Source: Syncephalastrum monosporum B8922 (taxonomy: Eukaryota > Mucoromycota > Mucoromycetes > Mucorales > Syncephalastraceae). Taken from it: a stretch of DNA of 64,000 bases. Of this stretch, positions 49,785 through 60,471 are shown piece after piece; position 1 is the first letter of the stretch, and each line of letters begins with the position of its first letter. The stretch covers positions 248,001 through 312,000 of the forward strand of contig JNEN01001014.1 of assembly GCA_000697355.1 (NCBI GenBank). Reading direction: 5' to 3'. The notes beneath the pieces were generated by a model. It was not told where the DNA came from, did no database searches, and was given only the letters and a program-made list of their open reading frames with translations. A program made the position numbers and the translations under genes.

Positions 49785-50440
49785 ATATACCATGTCCGTT
49801 TACACAGCCTACTCGTGATTGTATGTTCTGTGGCTTGACATATCGCTGAAGTGCGATTTCGACATCAACCACTATCCGGGGCCAAGCAATACTTTGCCCT
49901 ACCATTTCCTCGCCTTTTTTCGACAAGAAAAGGGCTAGAAGGGGAGGGCAGTAACAGACTGGCCAAAAAGGTAAAAGCAAGCCGCGTACTACAGCGCATC
50001 ACACAGACGAATGAGCATTGAGAACCCATATCGGGCAATGCTCACAGAGAACAAGCTTCTCGAGAAAACGCATCTACTTGGACACTTCGGCGCAGAGAAC
50101 ATAGCCCAGCATCTGCACAATAATGGTATACACTGGCAGCCCATCAACAAAAATCCAACTGAGACTGTAAAGAAATACCAGGAGCGTCAGGACTAGGATT
50201 CAATGCATTACACTCACTACATTAATTTTGCCATAGATCTGGGTGGTGCTTTTAGCGGGCAGTAGTTATTTACTTGTGCACGGTCGATTTACGCTCAGGA
50301 TCCCGTATTTACAACCTATATTCAACAAACAACCTGATACCACTGCAAAAACTTTAAATGAAGTCTTTATCGTACGCCAGTTCTCTGTCGTATCAAAATG
50401 GTACAGGACGGCTAATCTGCATACATCCTGAGCAGAAACA
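49785..50440 (+). pseudogene. Ty3/gypsy retrotransposon relic (RNase H end to integrase)
   Basis: Three consecutive, separately framed pieces follow the order of a gypsy pol. At about 49850-49937 the + strand reads CDFDINHYPGPSNTLPYHFL, the usual FDFxxxHxPGxxNxLPDxLSR end of RNase H. At 50011-50196 it reads NKLLEKTHLLGHFGAENIAQ and HLHNNGIHWQPI, the HH half of the integrase zinc-binding domain; the expected CxxC is replaced (VKKYQERQD) before a stop. At 50243-50431, LRIPYLQPIFNKQPDTTAKT and LNEVF match the integrase core. Stops and frame changes show it is dead. No LTRs are recognisable. Confidence 0.7.
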
Positions 50441-50624
50441 CGCACCGAATAAGCTTGAGCCTGTATAGTGCTCCGTGAAAAGAAAAAAAATCGCTCATCC
50501 AGAGAAAGGCTCGTCTCAATTATGCATTCACTTTGCTCCAACATTCAACGAAGTAGAAGTCATGCTTGAGTTTAAGTATGTACACTGCCTTTAACTTTTT
50601 TTATTACATGCAGTTTTTATATTC

Positions 50625-52472
50625 TTACAAAGAGTTGAGGTGAATCTTGACAACCTTAACTTGAGTGTACTCCTGGAGAGCGTACTTGCCCAGCTCTTTA
50701 CCAAAACCAGACTGCTTGTAGCCACCGAAAGGCGTACTCTGGTCAAAGACATCATAGGCATTGACCTACACGGAAAATGATAGCTTGTTAAGCAGAATTC
50801 TAACCATAGGATACCGCATGACTTACCCAGATAGTACCAGCCTTCATTGCGCTGGAGACCTTGATGGCGGTATCGAGATCCTTGGTGTACACACCACCGG
50901 CAAGACCGTAGTCGGTGTCGTTGGCCATCTCAATGGCTTCGTCGATTGTCTTGAAGGTGGCGATACCTACAACAGGACCAAAGATCTCCTCTTGCATGAT
51001 GCGCATGCTGTTCTTGCAGTTGATGAAGACAGTGGGCTCAATGTAATAGCCCTTGTCGCCCAAGCGCTTGCCGCCGAGGGCGATCTTGGCACCCTCCTGC
51101 TTACCGATCTCGATGTAGTTCAAGATCTTGTCGAACTGGGCTTTGCTGATCTGAGGGCCATTGTAAGTGTTCTCATCAAAGGGATCGCCGACCTTGATGG
51201 TGTTGTTGGTGTGCTTGATGAAGAGCTCCAAGAACTTGTCATGAACGGATTCGTGCACGAGGATACGGGAGCCGGCGTTGCAGCTCTGGCCGTGGTTGTT
51301 GAAAATACCGCCCATGGCCCACTCAGCGGCAGAGTCCAGGTCAGCATCAGCGCAGACGATCTGGGCTGACTTGCCACCCAGCTCGAGCTGGAGCTTCTTG
51401 AGGTTGCTTGACGAAGAGGCTTCCATAATTCTGCGACCGGTCACGGTAGAACCAGTGAAGGCCATCTTGCTCACGTCCTTGTGGTTAGAGAGGTAGGCAC
51501 CCGTGGTGTGTCCATAACCAGTAATGACGTTCACGACACCCTGCAATGCAATGCGAGGTCAGTTCTGACATAGATATTGGCTCACATGAATCTCTACTCA
51601 CAGGAGGAAAGCCAGCCTCCTTGCATAGGGCTGCAAACTTGTACAAAGGAAGAGGAGTGATCTCAGAAGTTTTCATCACAACTACACATGATCATATGAG
51701 CATTACAATTAAATGTCGCTTTGTTTGATACTTACTGCAGTTGCCGGTCGCAAGAGCAGGGGCGAATTTCCAGGCAGCCATCATGGTCGGGTAGTTCCTA
51801 AATTGACGCGAGTCAGTCTCAATTTCCTGCTTGGGTTCAACCGTGTCTTACCAAGGAATAACGGCGCCAACGACACCCAGGGGCTCGTGAAGGGTATAGT
51901 TCATCTTGTTGTGCTGTGTGGTGATGGTCTTACCATGAATCTATTATCATGTCAAGTGTGAGCGTCTTATTCCTCTTTTTTTTTCCGTTGATGATCTCGG
52001 ACTCATGCGCACCTTATCAGCCCAGCCAGCGAAGTAGCGGAAGCAGGCAATCGAGTCTGTCACGTCAACATCGCGGGCGATGGTGAAAGCCTTGCCGTTA
52101 TCAAGAGCATCCAGGGTGGCGATCTCATCCTTGTCACGCTCCATCAGGTCGGCGAGCTTGTTGATCAAGAGACCACGCTCGGCAGGCGCGACTTTACTCC
52201 AGGTCTCCTTGAAGCACTTGTCAGCGGCAGCAACAGCAGCATTCACATCCGACTCGTCCGCAGAGTGAACTTTGCAAATGACTTCTTCGGTGGCAGGGTT
52301 GATGGTCTCGATCAAAGGACCATGGCCCGGGACGAACTCGTTGTTGATGAAGAGGTAAGTGTGGGCTGTATTGTCAAGTTAGCTTCAACCGGCTTGCATC
52401 CATCCTTTTACACGTACCTTGGACCTCCTTGCCGTTGGAAAGGCGCACAGTTTGAATATCTTCCTGGGACAT
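50625..52472 (-). CDS. aldehyde dehydrogenase (NAD(P)+, class 1/2 type)
   Basis: Seven exons: 52472-52418, 52365-52013, 51940-51852, 51797-51736, 51681-51602, 51540-50827 and 50765-50625, giving 497 aa, the normal family length. Landmarks are FINNEFVPG near the N-terminus, [20 protein letters not shown] (spliced), [24 protein letters not shown] (cofactor loop), [18 protein letters not shown] (general base Glu), [14 protein letters not shown] (catalytic Cys) and [28 protein letters not shown] closes the fold. It oxidises aldehydes to acids using NAD(P)+, probably in the cytosol, since there is no targeting sequence. It may feed acetate formation or detoxify aldehydes. The gene has five introns in its first half and one near its end. 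Confidence 0.93.
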
Positions 52473-52528
52473 TGTGATGAAAGAGGGAAGGAAAAAGCGT
52501 GCTGTGTGAAAAATACAAGCAATGTTGA

Positions 52529-52535
52529 CTTTATA
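52529..52535 (-). promoter_or_regulatory. TATA box of the aldehyde dehydrogenase gene
   Basis: TATAAAG on the minus strand, about 57-63 bp upstream of the start codon at 52472. Confidence 0.45.
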
Positions 52536-53929
52536 ACAAAGTTCATGCAAATAAACTCGGGACCCGTTCTTTTTTTTTCTCGCTAACGCGTAAGATAACG
52601 CAATAACACCAGCACATTTCACCCCAATCTTTAGACATGGTATGACACTTTCTCGTTTTTTATTAACGATATAATATCTTCATACGCCCTGTTTATTTAA
52701 ATTTACGACGAACATATGTCCAAACTGCAAGAAAGTGTGAGCACTACAGATGTTCGCGGTCAAAGCAACTGCCTTCTCGAGCCAGTGGGCGGTGGGAAAA
52801 TGTACGAGATGACAAATCTCGGGTGACACGAACCGATTAGTACCACTCTGATCACCTACGTCCCAAAGCTTCTTCAGAAGGATGCCCGCTTAATTTTGCA
52901 CCCGCAAATAAGCAGAAATGAGCGATTATTTTAGAATATTCCAGCTTATATTTACTATCTATACATAAATATATGAAAAGTAGGCGACTCAAGTCATGTC
53001 GTTATCATTGTTCTGCAAATGTCGGCATCTCTGGCGGCGCTCAATTTTTTTTCTTTTGGTAATTGCGGATCGCGCAATAATGCGTACCATCACGTGATGT
53101 ATAGCTGAAGGCTCTTACTGGAGGAGCCAAGCAAAGCTATAATACGGATGATAGGGAGTCTAATGCTATCTTCGAGCATAATGCGGCGTAAGGAAGTACC
53201 TATTAATAAGGAGGTATTCCATAATCTGCATCAGCAGATGGCATAGTATAAATACTTCAAGTAGTCTTTTCCCGCAAGCTGGTGGGTGTGAACGTTGTTT
53301 CGACTATCGTAGACGCTATGTATATATGAACGAGTAGCCTCGGTTACCACAATATAAGGCCTTAAAAAGGTACTCAATATCAGGAAATGTTAGCTCCAGT
53401 GATAACGGCTTCTTCGTATTGGTGCTCAGGAATCCGCTTGAAAGGAAGATCACTATGGCAACGTGCATATCAGCACAGACTTGTTCACCCTGTCGTCCAT
53501 GAACACCTTTTTCTTTTCATTTCGCTTAGCAGATATCGAATGTATTTTTTATCGCTCGACGTGTCTAAGTTTATTGACCTCTTTTTTCTCCAGCGATTGT
53601 ATGTATTCTTAAGGCTAGTATGTGTGGAATACCAATTACATAAAAAGGCAGGCTTCCATAACCTTTTTTCAGTCATCAAAGAGCTGAGTTTATTGTCCAG
53701 TCGCGTCACTTACGGGGGGGAAGGAGAGACGAGTAGACGAAAGAGGTAAAGGATATGTTAAAGTAAATTGACAGTAATGGCGCGGGAAAAAACAAAAGAG
53801 GGGTTCGGAGGCAAGTAGCCTGAGAAATGGGCTTAACCTAGCGTATCAAGGGTGTTTCGAGGGAAACGGCTCCGTATAGTCTTGCCCACTTCATTGCAAA
53901 TAACTGGTCCACTTTGTCTAAGTTGTCTC
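52536..53929. other. AT-rich gene-poor sequence
   Basis: About 1.4 kb of AT-rich DNA upstream of the aldehyde dehydrogenase. The longest frame (53387-53749, +) is unrecognised. The final part borders the transposase relic. Confidence 0.4.
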
Positions 53930-55000
53930 GCTAACCACTTTAAAATCGCATGGCCGCGAGCTTGATATGATACGACCTAGTGATACATATCATCCGCTCA
54001 TAAGTCTTTCATTCGACAACGAATGGATATTGACGTTAATAGACATACCAGTAATGCTGAGTTTTGATTTGAAGCAATTGTATGTTCATGATTTCCGTTG
54101 GTGATAACTTTTGTCCTCCTATTTCGTCCCATGCGCAAAAGTCTGGGTTGCTTGCTTGTTCGTTCCATAGGACTTGGTACTACTTCGACGATGCTCAGCT
54201 GGTTGCTGCTTTAAACAGCTGATAATGCCCTGGTCCATCGGCTGTAGCTTTGCTGTCGTTTTCGGAGGGAGCATAGCTACGGTGAGATGCTTGAGATCCT
54301 CGGGGAGCCGTATATGGAACGGGGCATTGTCAATCAGCAACAAGCACTTTTTCCCTTGGTGATGATTGCTGCCAACTTCATCATCCATGTGTCTTAGGAC
54401 GTGATGGAAGATGTAGGCATTCATCCACGCTTTCGGATGCGTGTAGTATTTGAATCCGAGCTCTTCGCCTTAATTGAATGTCGATTATCGACTAGTCAAC
54501 TACGTGGCGTATAAATGACAGAAATGTTTCTTACCTGTCTTTCTCTGGAAGGCCCTCGGCCTTTTGTATTTGCCGGTGAAGTAGTTCGACAATTTGTGAG
54601 AGTCGTCGGCATTCACTGCTGGAGCTAACGTTATTCGCTGCTTATCCTTTTTGACACCTGCACTGCGGTCCATTGTGATTATTTTCGTTGGTGCCTGGCC
54701 AGTTTCGTCCAAGTTATAGACCCGATTTAATGGATCTCTCATGAATTTGGCCTTGATCTCGCCGATTTGGCATAAGATGAAGTCTTGATCCAGATCCACC
54801 TCGCCAGTTTCGCCATGCATAGCGTACGTCTGCAGACCAGGCCGTTCCATGAAACCGGTTATACAGCCATCCGAGAGCATGATAGGAGCGGTGATACCAA
54901 GTTTATATTTAAGTGAAACCGCAGTTTCCTGGATGGCGCCTCGGCTGATTGGGATGTTGCTCCGTTGGCATTCAAGGATGAATTTGTAGAGAGTTATATC
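53930..55000 (-). mobile_element. pogo/Tigger-family DNA transposon, partial transposase
   Basis: From about 54980 downward the minus strand reads YKFILECQRSNIPISRGAIQ, then SDGCITGFMERPGLQTYAMH and GETGEVDLD, which is the second (CENP-B/Tc5) helix-turn-helix. VYNLDETG holds the first catalytic Asp and NADDSHKLSNYFTGKYKRPR follows. A 65-nt intron (about 54541-54477) then joins in phase to EELGFKYYTHPKAWMNAYIF. LLIDNAPFH holds the second Asp and LPPKTTAKLQPMDQGII the third, 31 residues apart. The frame ends after a Lys/Thr-rich tail at 54119. Further C-terminal-like sequence to about 53940 is degenerate, and the first HTH is not visible. No terminal inverted repeats were identified. The core frame is intact, so it is younger than the relic at 30.4-31.1 kb. 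Confidence 0.75.
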
Positions 55001-55540
55001 CTGATATAAAAAAGTGAAAACCGTGGCAACTCATATTTATTTCTCCAGAACCTGCAGATATCTCATAAAATGGAGACGCATAGCAGATTTTCAGACTCCT
55101 ACGTTATGTTGACACATGAACGTATCAACACGCATTACCATTAAGTAGGATGCTTTTCCCAACAGTCCAACTTAATGAAAAGCATCAATATGTACGCCAC
55201 AGTGCCTTTCTATGCTGTGCTCCAGATATATTGAACTTGCATAAAACGTTCAACATCCAACTTAAACGCAAAGCTCATCACTGCGTATGCATGAGTGGTG
55301 TACAAGATACCGCCGTAAGCAATCTTTTAAAGTTTCGGCGCGGTCCCATGCTTCCCATTACTAGTAGGCACCATCTGAGCTTTTTACCCATATACGGCGA
55401 TTACGCCGACACCGCCGCCTACTGTCAGTAGTTTAGGGCAAGTGCTTGCTTTACTGTACTCATATATAGGCAAAAGGCAAATCAGACTGTTGACAGTAGT
55501 GCGACGTATCCTGTCTCTATATGGGGAGTGGTGGACTAGC
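54985..55540 (+). repeat. dispersed repeat R, third copy
   Basis: Same orientation as the copy at 29310-29860. It starts at the 5' edge of the transposase (GAGTTATATCCTGATATAAA). The 93-codon frame at 55150-55431 keeps AFLCCAPDIL, VCMSGVQDTA and VSNLLKFRRG, aligned with the left-arm copy. Confidence 0.7.
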
Positions 55541-56569
55541 GAAGGATATAGAAAGCCAGGAAAAGCGAAAAGAGACACGGACCGGAACCCCACAGGAAGA
55601 GATAAATGCAGAAATCGCGCCTTGACAGAGAAATTTTTGTTTGGGCACTTATCGAAGGGAATCCATAGTTTATCGAAAGTGCCTAATTGCTCTTCTAACA
55701 AAATCAAACTCGCGTTGAAGATCATATCGACGTGGAACGGGGGCAGGCAATAGAGCATTATCGTCTTCCATAACATGGCCCTCCGTAAGTTTAAGAAAAG
55801 AAGGCGTTGTTGTATAGATTGAGTTGGCTCGCCACTGCTTCCGTATCTACAGAAACAAAATAGAAAAGCGAATCATTCCCTGGTTTTTCAATGTATTGTT
55901 GCCCATAGCAGCAACAGCCCATGATAAATCAATATGTAATACAAATTGCACTAGAAACTCACCGTTCGGACAATAGCGTGCTTATTGAAGGTGCTAGGCT
56001 GCTGCATCCTGCCCATAAAGTTTTACAAATGTCAAGCAGATGATCTCATAGGGCTCCACAAAAAATCCCTGGCAAGAGGAACTGAGGTATCTACCGTATA
56101 CGCTGCTATGGGCGAAAAGCAATGTGCGCACTATGTATCAGGGGTCAATGCTCTCGCAAACTGCCAACCATATATCTCAGTCCAGGGTTCATTGTTTTCA
56201 CCTGAAGTACTTTTTGACTACGCGGTAAGGTTCCACCAGTGGGTTGAGAGTCCAGGTGTTGAAGACAGTGATGCACTGTGTATTCATCGACTATTTGGAA
56301 GGTGCCTCAAAGAGTTCTTGCATAAAGCTAGAATACTGTAAGAAAAGACGTGTATTGTCGTGGGTAATTAAGAAACTCACAATGGCGGATTTGCCGGTGG
56401 CGATTGGGATTTGGTGCGCATTATAAGGGGGGTGACTGCTGCGCTTCATTTTAGCTGAATTCTGCACACCCACAGAAAGTACTGCGCGTTGTCTTACCCC
56501 GACAGCCTCCAAACGGTCTCCCTCTTTCTCTTTTCTTCTTCCTCTTCACTTGAGCAGCACCACCCAACC
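55541..56569. other. intergenic with unrecognised open frame
   Basis: A 118-codon frame at 55985-56341 (+) reads as ordinary protein (CAHYVSGVNALANCQPYISV, then FDYAVRFHQWVESPGVED) but has no start context or family I recognise. It may be transposon debris. The last 120 bp are the pyrimidine-rich promoter of the Mex67 gene. Confidence 0.4.
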
Positions 56570-58867
56570 ATGAATCCCGGCCCGAACAGTCGAGGCAATA
56601 GAAACAGAGGCCGCGGTGGCGGTCGCGGCCGTGGCGGCTTCCAGTCTCGTAATGACAACTACTACGACGACCATTATGACAATGCCTACGACCAAGGAGG
56701 CAACCAAGGCGGAAGCAGTATCCTCTCCCGCCTCGGCCCAATGTCCAACGACCCGCGCGCAGGATCGGGCGGCGGCAATCAGAATTTTGGTGGCTCTCCC
56801 AACCAACGTGGCGGTCGTGGCGGCAATCAAAACAACCGCGGCCGATCCAACTACAACAATCCGCGGCACGACGACTACAATCAACAACAGTACAGTCATA
56901 ATCAGGCCCAAAATGGCACACATCGCGGTGGTGGTGCTCCCTCGGGAGCGTGGAGGGGCGGTGGACAGCGTGGCGGCGGTCGCGGTGGTGGCCGCAAGAA
57001 CTGGACACGCCAGCTCGTAGACGAAGACATTGATATGGATCAGGATGTTGATATGTACGTCTTTGGACTCTACATGAAACCATGAGAACTAACTTCTCTT
57101 TTTTAGCCCTCCTGATGCCGTCGTGGTCGAGGTAAGGCGTACAGGACGATCACTAATGATCACGCGCTGACAAGTCATGCTGTATCAAGGTCTCAGGCCA
57201 CCCGCCCGGAACCGACAATCAGTTACTACGCTTCCTCATCAACAAAAGCCGGAAGCGGATATCATGGGAGCCTCTGGATGTAAGTGACAGGACGCTGGAA
57301 TAGTGGGATGCTGAATCATACCCGTCCTTCAAGATGAAAAGCAACCATGGCACGTATTTCGTCACTGTAGCCAACAAAGAAGTGGCAGACGCCTTACTGC
57401 GGATGGACGGCTATACCTTCATGGGCAACTGCATTGTAAGTACTCTGCTGAAGCGTATCACAGAATGCGAGACTGAGAGTCCTACAGCTTAGTATCCGAA
57501 CCAACGCGCCCATTCCCCGCCGGGGCGGAGGGCCAGGACCAGGAGGAGGAGGTGGAGGCAGTTTTGGTGGCCAGCCACGACAAGGAAAGCCGATCAACAA
57601 TGCCCTCCGACAGTTTGTTGAAGAGCGCTGGGACGAGCAGTCCGGTTATCTCAACTTTGATGATCTTCCTCAGACCTCGCACTCGATCTCGACCTTAATC
57701 ACACAGCTCTTACTGGTGGCACAGAACTTATACGGCTCCAAACTCATCACGATATCGTTTGCACGCAACAATTTCTGGAGCGCAGGCCCCATCGCAAAAC
57801 TTCCAGAGATCTTTCCTGATGTGCGGAACCTATCTTTGATGGAAAACCAAATCGAGCGTGTCCGTGCTATCGCTAGTATGAGCAAGCTCAGGAACCTCAC
57901 AGAGCTTATGCTCATTGGCAATCCCGTGCAAAGCGAAAGTGATCCAAGCCAATACCACAGGTACAGTGTCTTTGTATGTAAGGCGAGTCGAAGATGGACT
58001 AACAAGACCAAGGGATGTGCAACACTTTTTCCCTAAGCTCCAAATGCTGGATCAAAACCCGATCGGAAGCCCACAGCCCAACGCGTTTGGCTTCGGGAGC
58101 CCTGAGCCGACCTTGCCTGTCGTGCCCAAAGGCAGGTTCTTTGATAACGACAGCTCTTCACAGGCAGCACAGGATTTCCTGTCCCAGTAAGTGATCCACT
58201 GGTTGTAGCGGGAAAAGCGATCTCACCTCACTGTCTAGGTTTTTCCCACTCTTTGATACAAACCGCGCTGCCTTGATGGATTTCTACGATCCGCAGGCCG
58301 CTTTCAGTATCGCCATCACGCCACGCTATTTTGGACAAAGTGCGTGGAGCCATGGTAAGTACAGAGGTAATGTGTACGAGAGAGTTACAAGTAGCTCATC
58401 GTTATTATTTTTCAAACAGGCTTACCTGCCCAGCGTCTGACAGTTGGCAACCAAAATATCATGCAGCGGTTCTCTGCTTTGCCCGCCACGAGCCATGACT
58501 TGTCTCAACCTCAGGACTTTATGACGGATGCATGGCAGCACAAAGGATCAGCTACATATCCCGTGATGTTATTTGTGAGCGTCCATGGACACTTTGGCGA
58601 AGGTAAGCGCAAACACGAAGAAAGCAAAGCACATGTGCTCAAGGCAAAAAAAAAAAATAACCATAGCAACGGGTGCTCGTTACTCATTTGATCGCACCTT
58701 TATTGTCGTGCCCTCTCAACCCGGATCACGGTATGTTGCAGAAATGGTATGCGTCGAACCAACAACTGACAAGCGAGAACAGTGCGCACAGTGTAGGACT
58801 GTCCTATGTAATTACCAACGATTCCCTTATCATTCGCGAGAACAAGACTTTGTTCCAGCCACAGTAA
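56570..58867 (+). CDS. MEX67: mRNA export receptor Mex67 (NXF/TAP family)
   Basis: Ten exons: 56570-57054, 57107-57131, 57190-57279, 57334-57435, 57488-57960, 58013-58186, 58239-58354, 58420-58602, 58667-58730 and 58783-58867, giving 598 aa. The N-terminal ~160 residues are RGG/Asn-rich (RGRGGGRGRGG), suiting RNA binding. An RRM-like domain follows (VSGHPPGTDNQLLRFL, then VANKEVADALLRMDGYTFMG). Leucine-rich repeats come next (LITISFARNNFWSAG, FPDVRNLSLMENQIERV, LTELMLIGNP). The NTF2-like domain runs to the end (FFPLFDTNRAALMDFYDPQA, YSFDRTFIVVPSQPGSRAHS). It carries spliced mRNPs through nuclear pores with Mtr2/NXT1. The stop comes right after the NTF2-like domain, so the usual C-terminal UBA-like FG-binding domain is missing from this model. 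Confidence 0.9.
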
Positions 58868-59047
58868 AAGCAATCCTGAACTTGTTACAAACAAAGTTTG
58901 AAATTATGCATTTTGACTTATTACACACGGGGCGGGGAGGAAAACGGGAGGAGAAAGAGACGAAGAGAGGCCAAATACGGTCAACAAAAAAAAAGAAAGG
59001 GTTTTCGTGTCTTTACACTCCTACATACAATTTTAACAGTATTACAT

Positions 59048-60369
59048 ATGGATGGACTGGCAGTCAACAGTATACCGCGTGTTCTTTTGGCACGGGCCTT
59101 GCTGCAACTCCAAGTTCTTCCACACGACGTCTTGCAAAGCGATCGATTCAACATCCTCACTCTCTTGGAACAAGGCCTGCAGGAACACGGCCAATCGTCC
59201 GACTTGAAGGCGTTTTTCTCTTACTGCCTTCAACAATGCCATTCATTCCTCGGCAACGATACCTCCTGGTGGTGGCATCCCATCACCGTACGCACAAAGA
59301 ACGATTGGAACTTGGATGTCGAGTATTCCACCGTTGAACCAGTCGGCTTACACGTCCAGATAGCCACTGAAGAGGTGAGTGTGTCAAGCCTCGATTCCCC
59401 ATTCTGACTGGTGAAGGAGAGGCCCGGTCAGGCATAGTTCAGGTCAAGAGCGGACGCGACACGGTGCATTTCCATGATAAACGACTGTACCATAGCTACA
59501 AGGTAATCTGTCTATCCACTCTTCTAACTCGTCGTCTGCGTCCCTCTCATGATCGTCTCAGGGCAGGCCTATTCCGGTGGACCAAATCTTGAAGGGGACG
59601 ACGGCCTACCTCGCCCGTCGATCCGACACGGCAGCCGACAGCCTACGCACACTCATCCACAGCCGACTGCAGCAAGTCGAACAAGACAAGGCGGACAGCC
59701 AAAAGCGAAGTGACGCCGACTATATTCTGATGGGTGCTCTCATGACACGTTACGACACTATAGACGAACGTGGGTCGGCACAGCAACCATGGCGCTTATA
59801 TATGCGCGATTACATACACAGTCCTACTGGGGACGAGTGGCGTATCCTTTCCGAGGGCGCAGACGAGCAGCAGGTAAAACTATTGTAAAATGCATGGATG
59901 ACAGTTTTGCTCATGAAAGTAGACATCATGTGAGCAAGCGCTCAGAGATATTCGAGGTGGCTCAGCGAGCCAAACGGACGCCAAAGCGTATCGTCCCGTA
60001 TACCTATTCTACTCGAATCAAGACACCGTGCTCAAGACGACGCAGCCCTCTATACCCGGCACCGCGGACGAACCAGGACCCCTGGACGCTGACATGGCCA
60101 TGGCAGGCTATTCCTATGAAGACTACAACGAAGACGAGTACATGGAGGAAGATGAAACGGTGTGCAAGGTGTGCCATATTCCCGATATCATTGACAACGT
60201 CAACGACATGTTCACCTGCGACGGCTGCGAGCTATCCGTCCACCAGCTATGCGAGGACCCGGTCATCCAGAGCTATGAAAAGGAGATCGATCCATGGTAT
60301 TGCCGCGCATGCAGCCGAGACATGGGTCTTTTAAAACGGAAACGCGAAGACGAAAAAGAGACGACATGA
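59048..60369 (+). CDS. PHD-finger protein
   Basis: Four exons: 59048-59374, 59422-59502, 59562-59873 and 59923-60369, giving 388 aa. The N-terminal half is unrecognised but well-composed (VLLARALLQLQVLPHDVLQ, SWWWHPITVRTKNDWNLDVE). An acidic segment (YSYEDYNEDEYMEEDETV) precedes the C-terminal PHD finger: CKVCHIPDIIDNVNDMFTCD, GCELSVHQLCED, WYCRAC. This gives the Cys4-His-Cys3 zinc pattern. PHD fingers usually read histone H3 tails, so the protein is probably a chromatin factor. The C-terminus is basic (LLKRKREDEKE), a possible nuclear signal. It starts 180 bp after the Mex67 stop on the same strand and is convergent with the glutamate decarboxylase gene, 102 bp between stops. Confidence 0.8.
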
Positions 60370-60471
60370 AAACGTTATATATATGCAAATGTATATATTT
60401 CGTTACTTATAGCAGGGAGAGTTGGCATACACAAAATTTGGGGAATAATTTTTACAGATAAAAGAGCTCCT

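Noticed and set aside
58585..59337. 250-codon plus-strand frame between Mex67 and the PHD gene
   Set aside because: It reads through Mex67 introns and the leader of the PHD gene in a wrong frame; a shadow.
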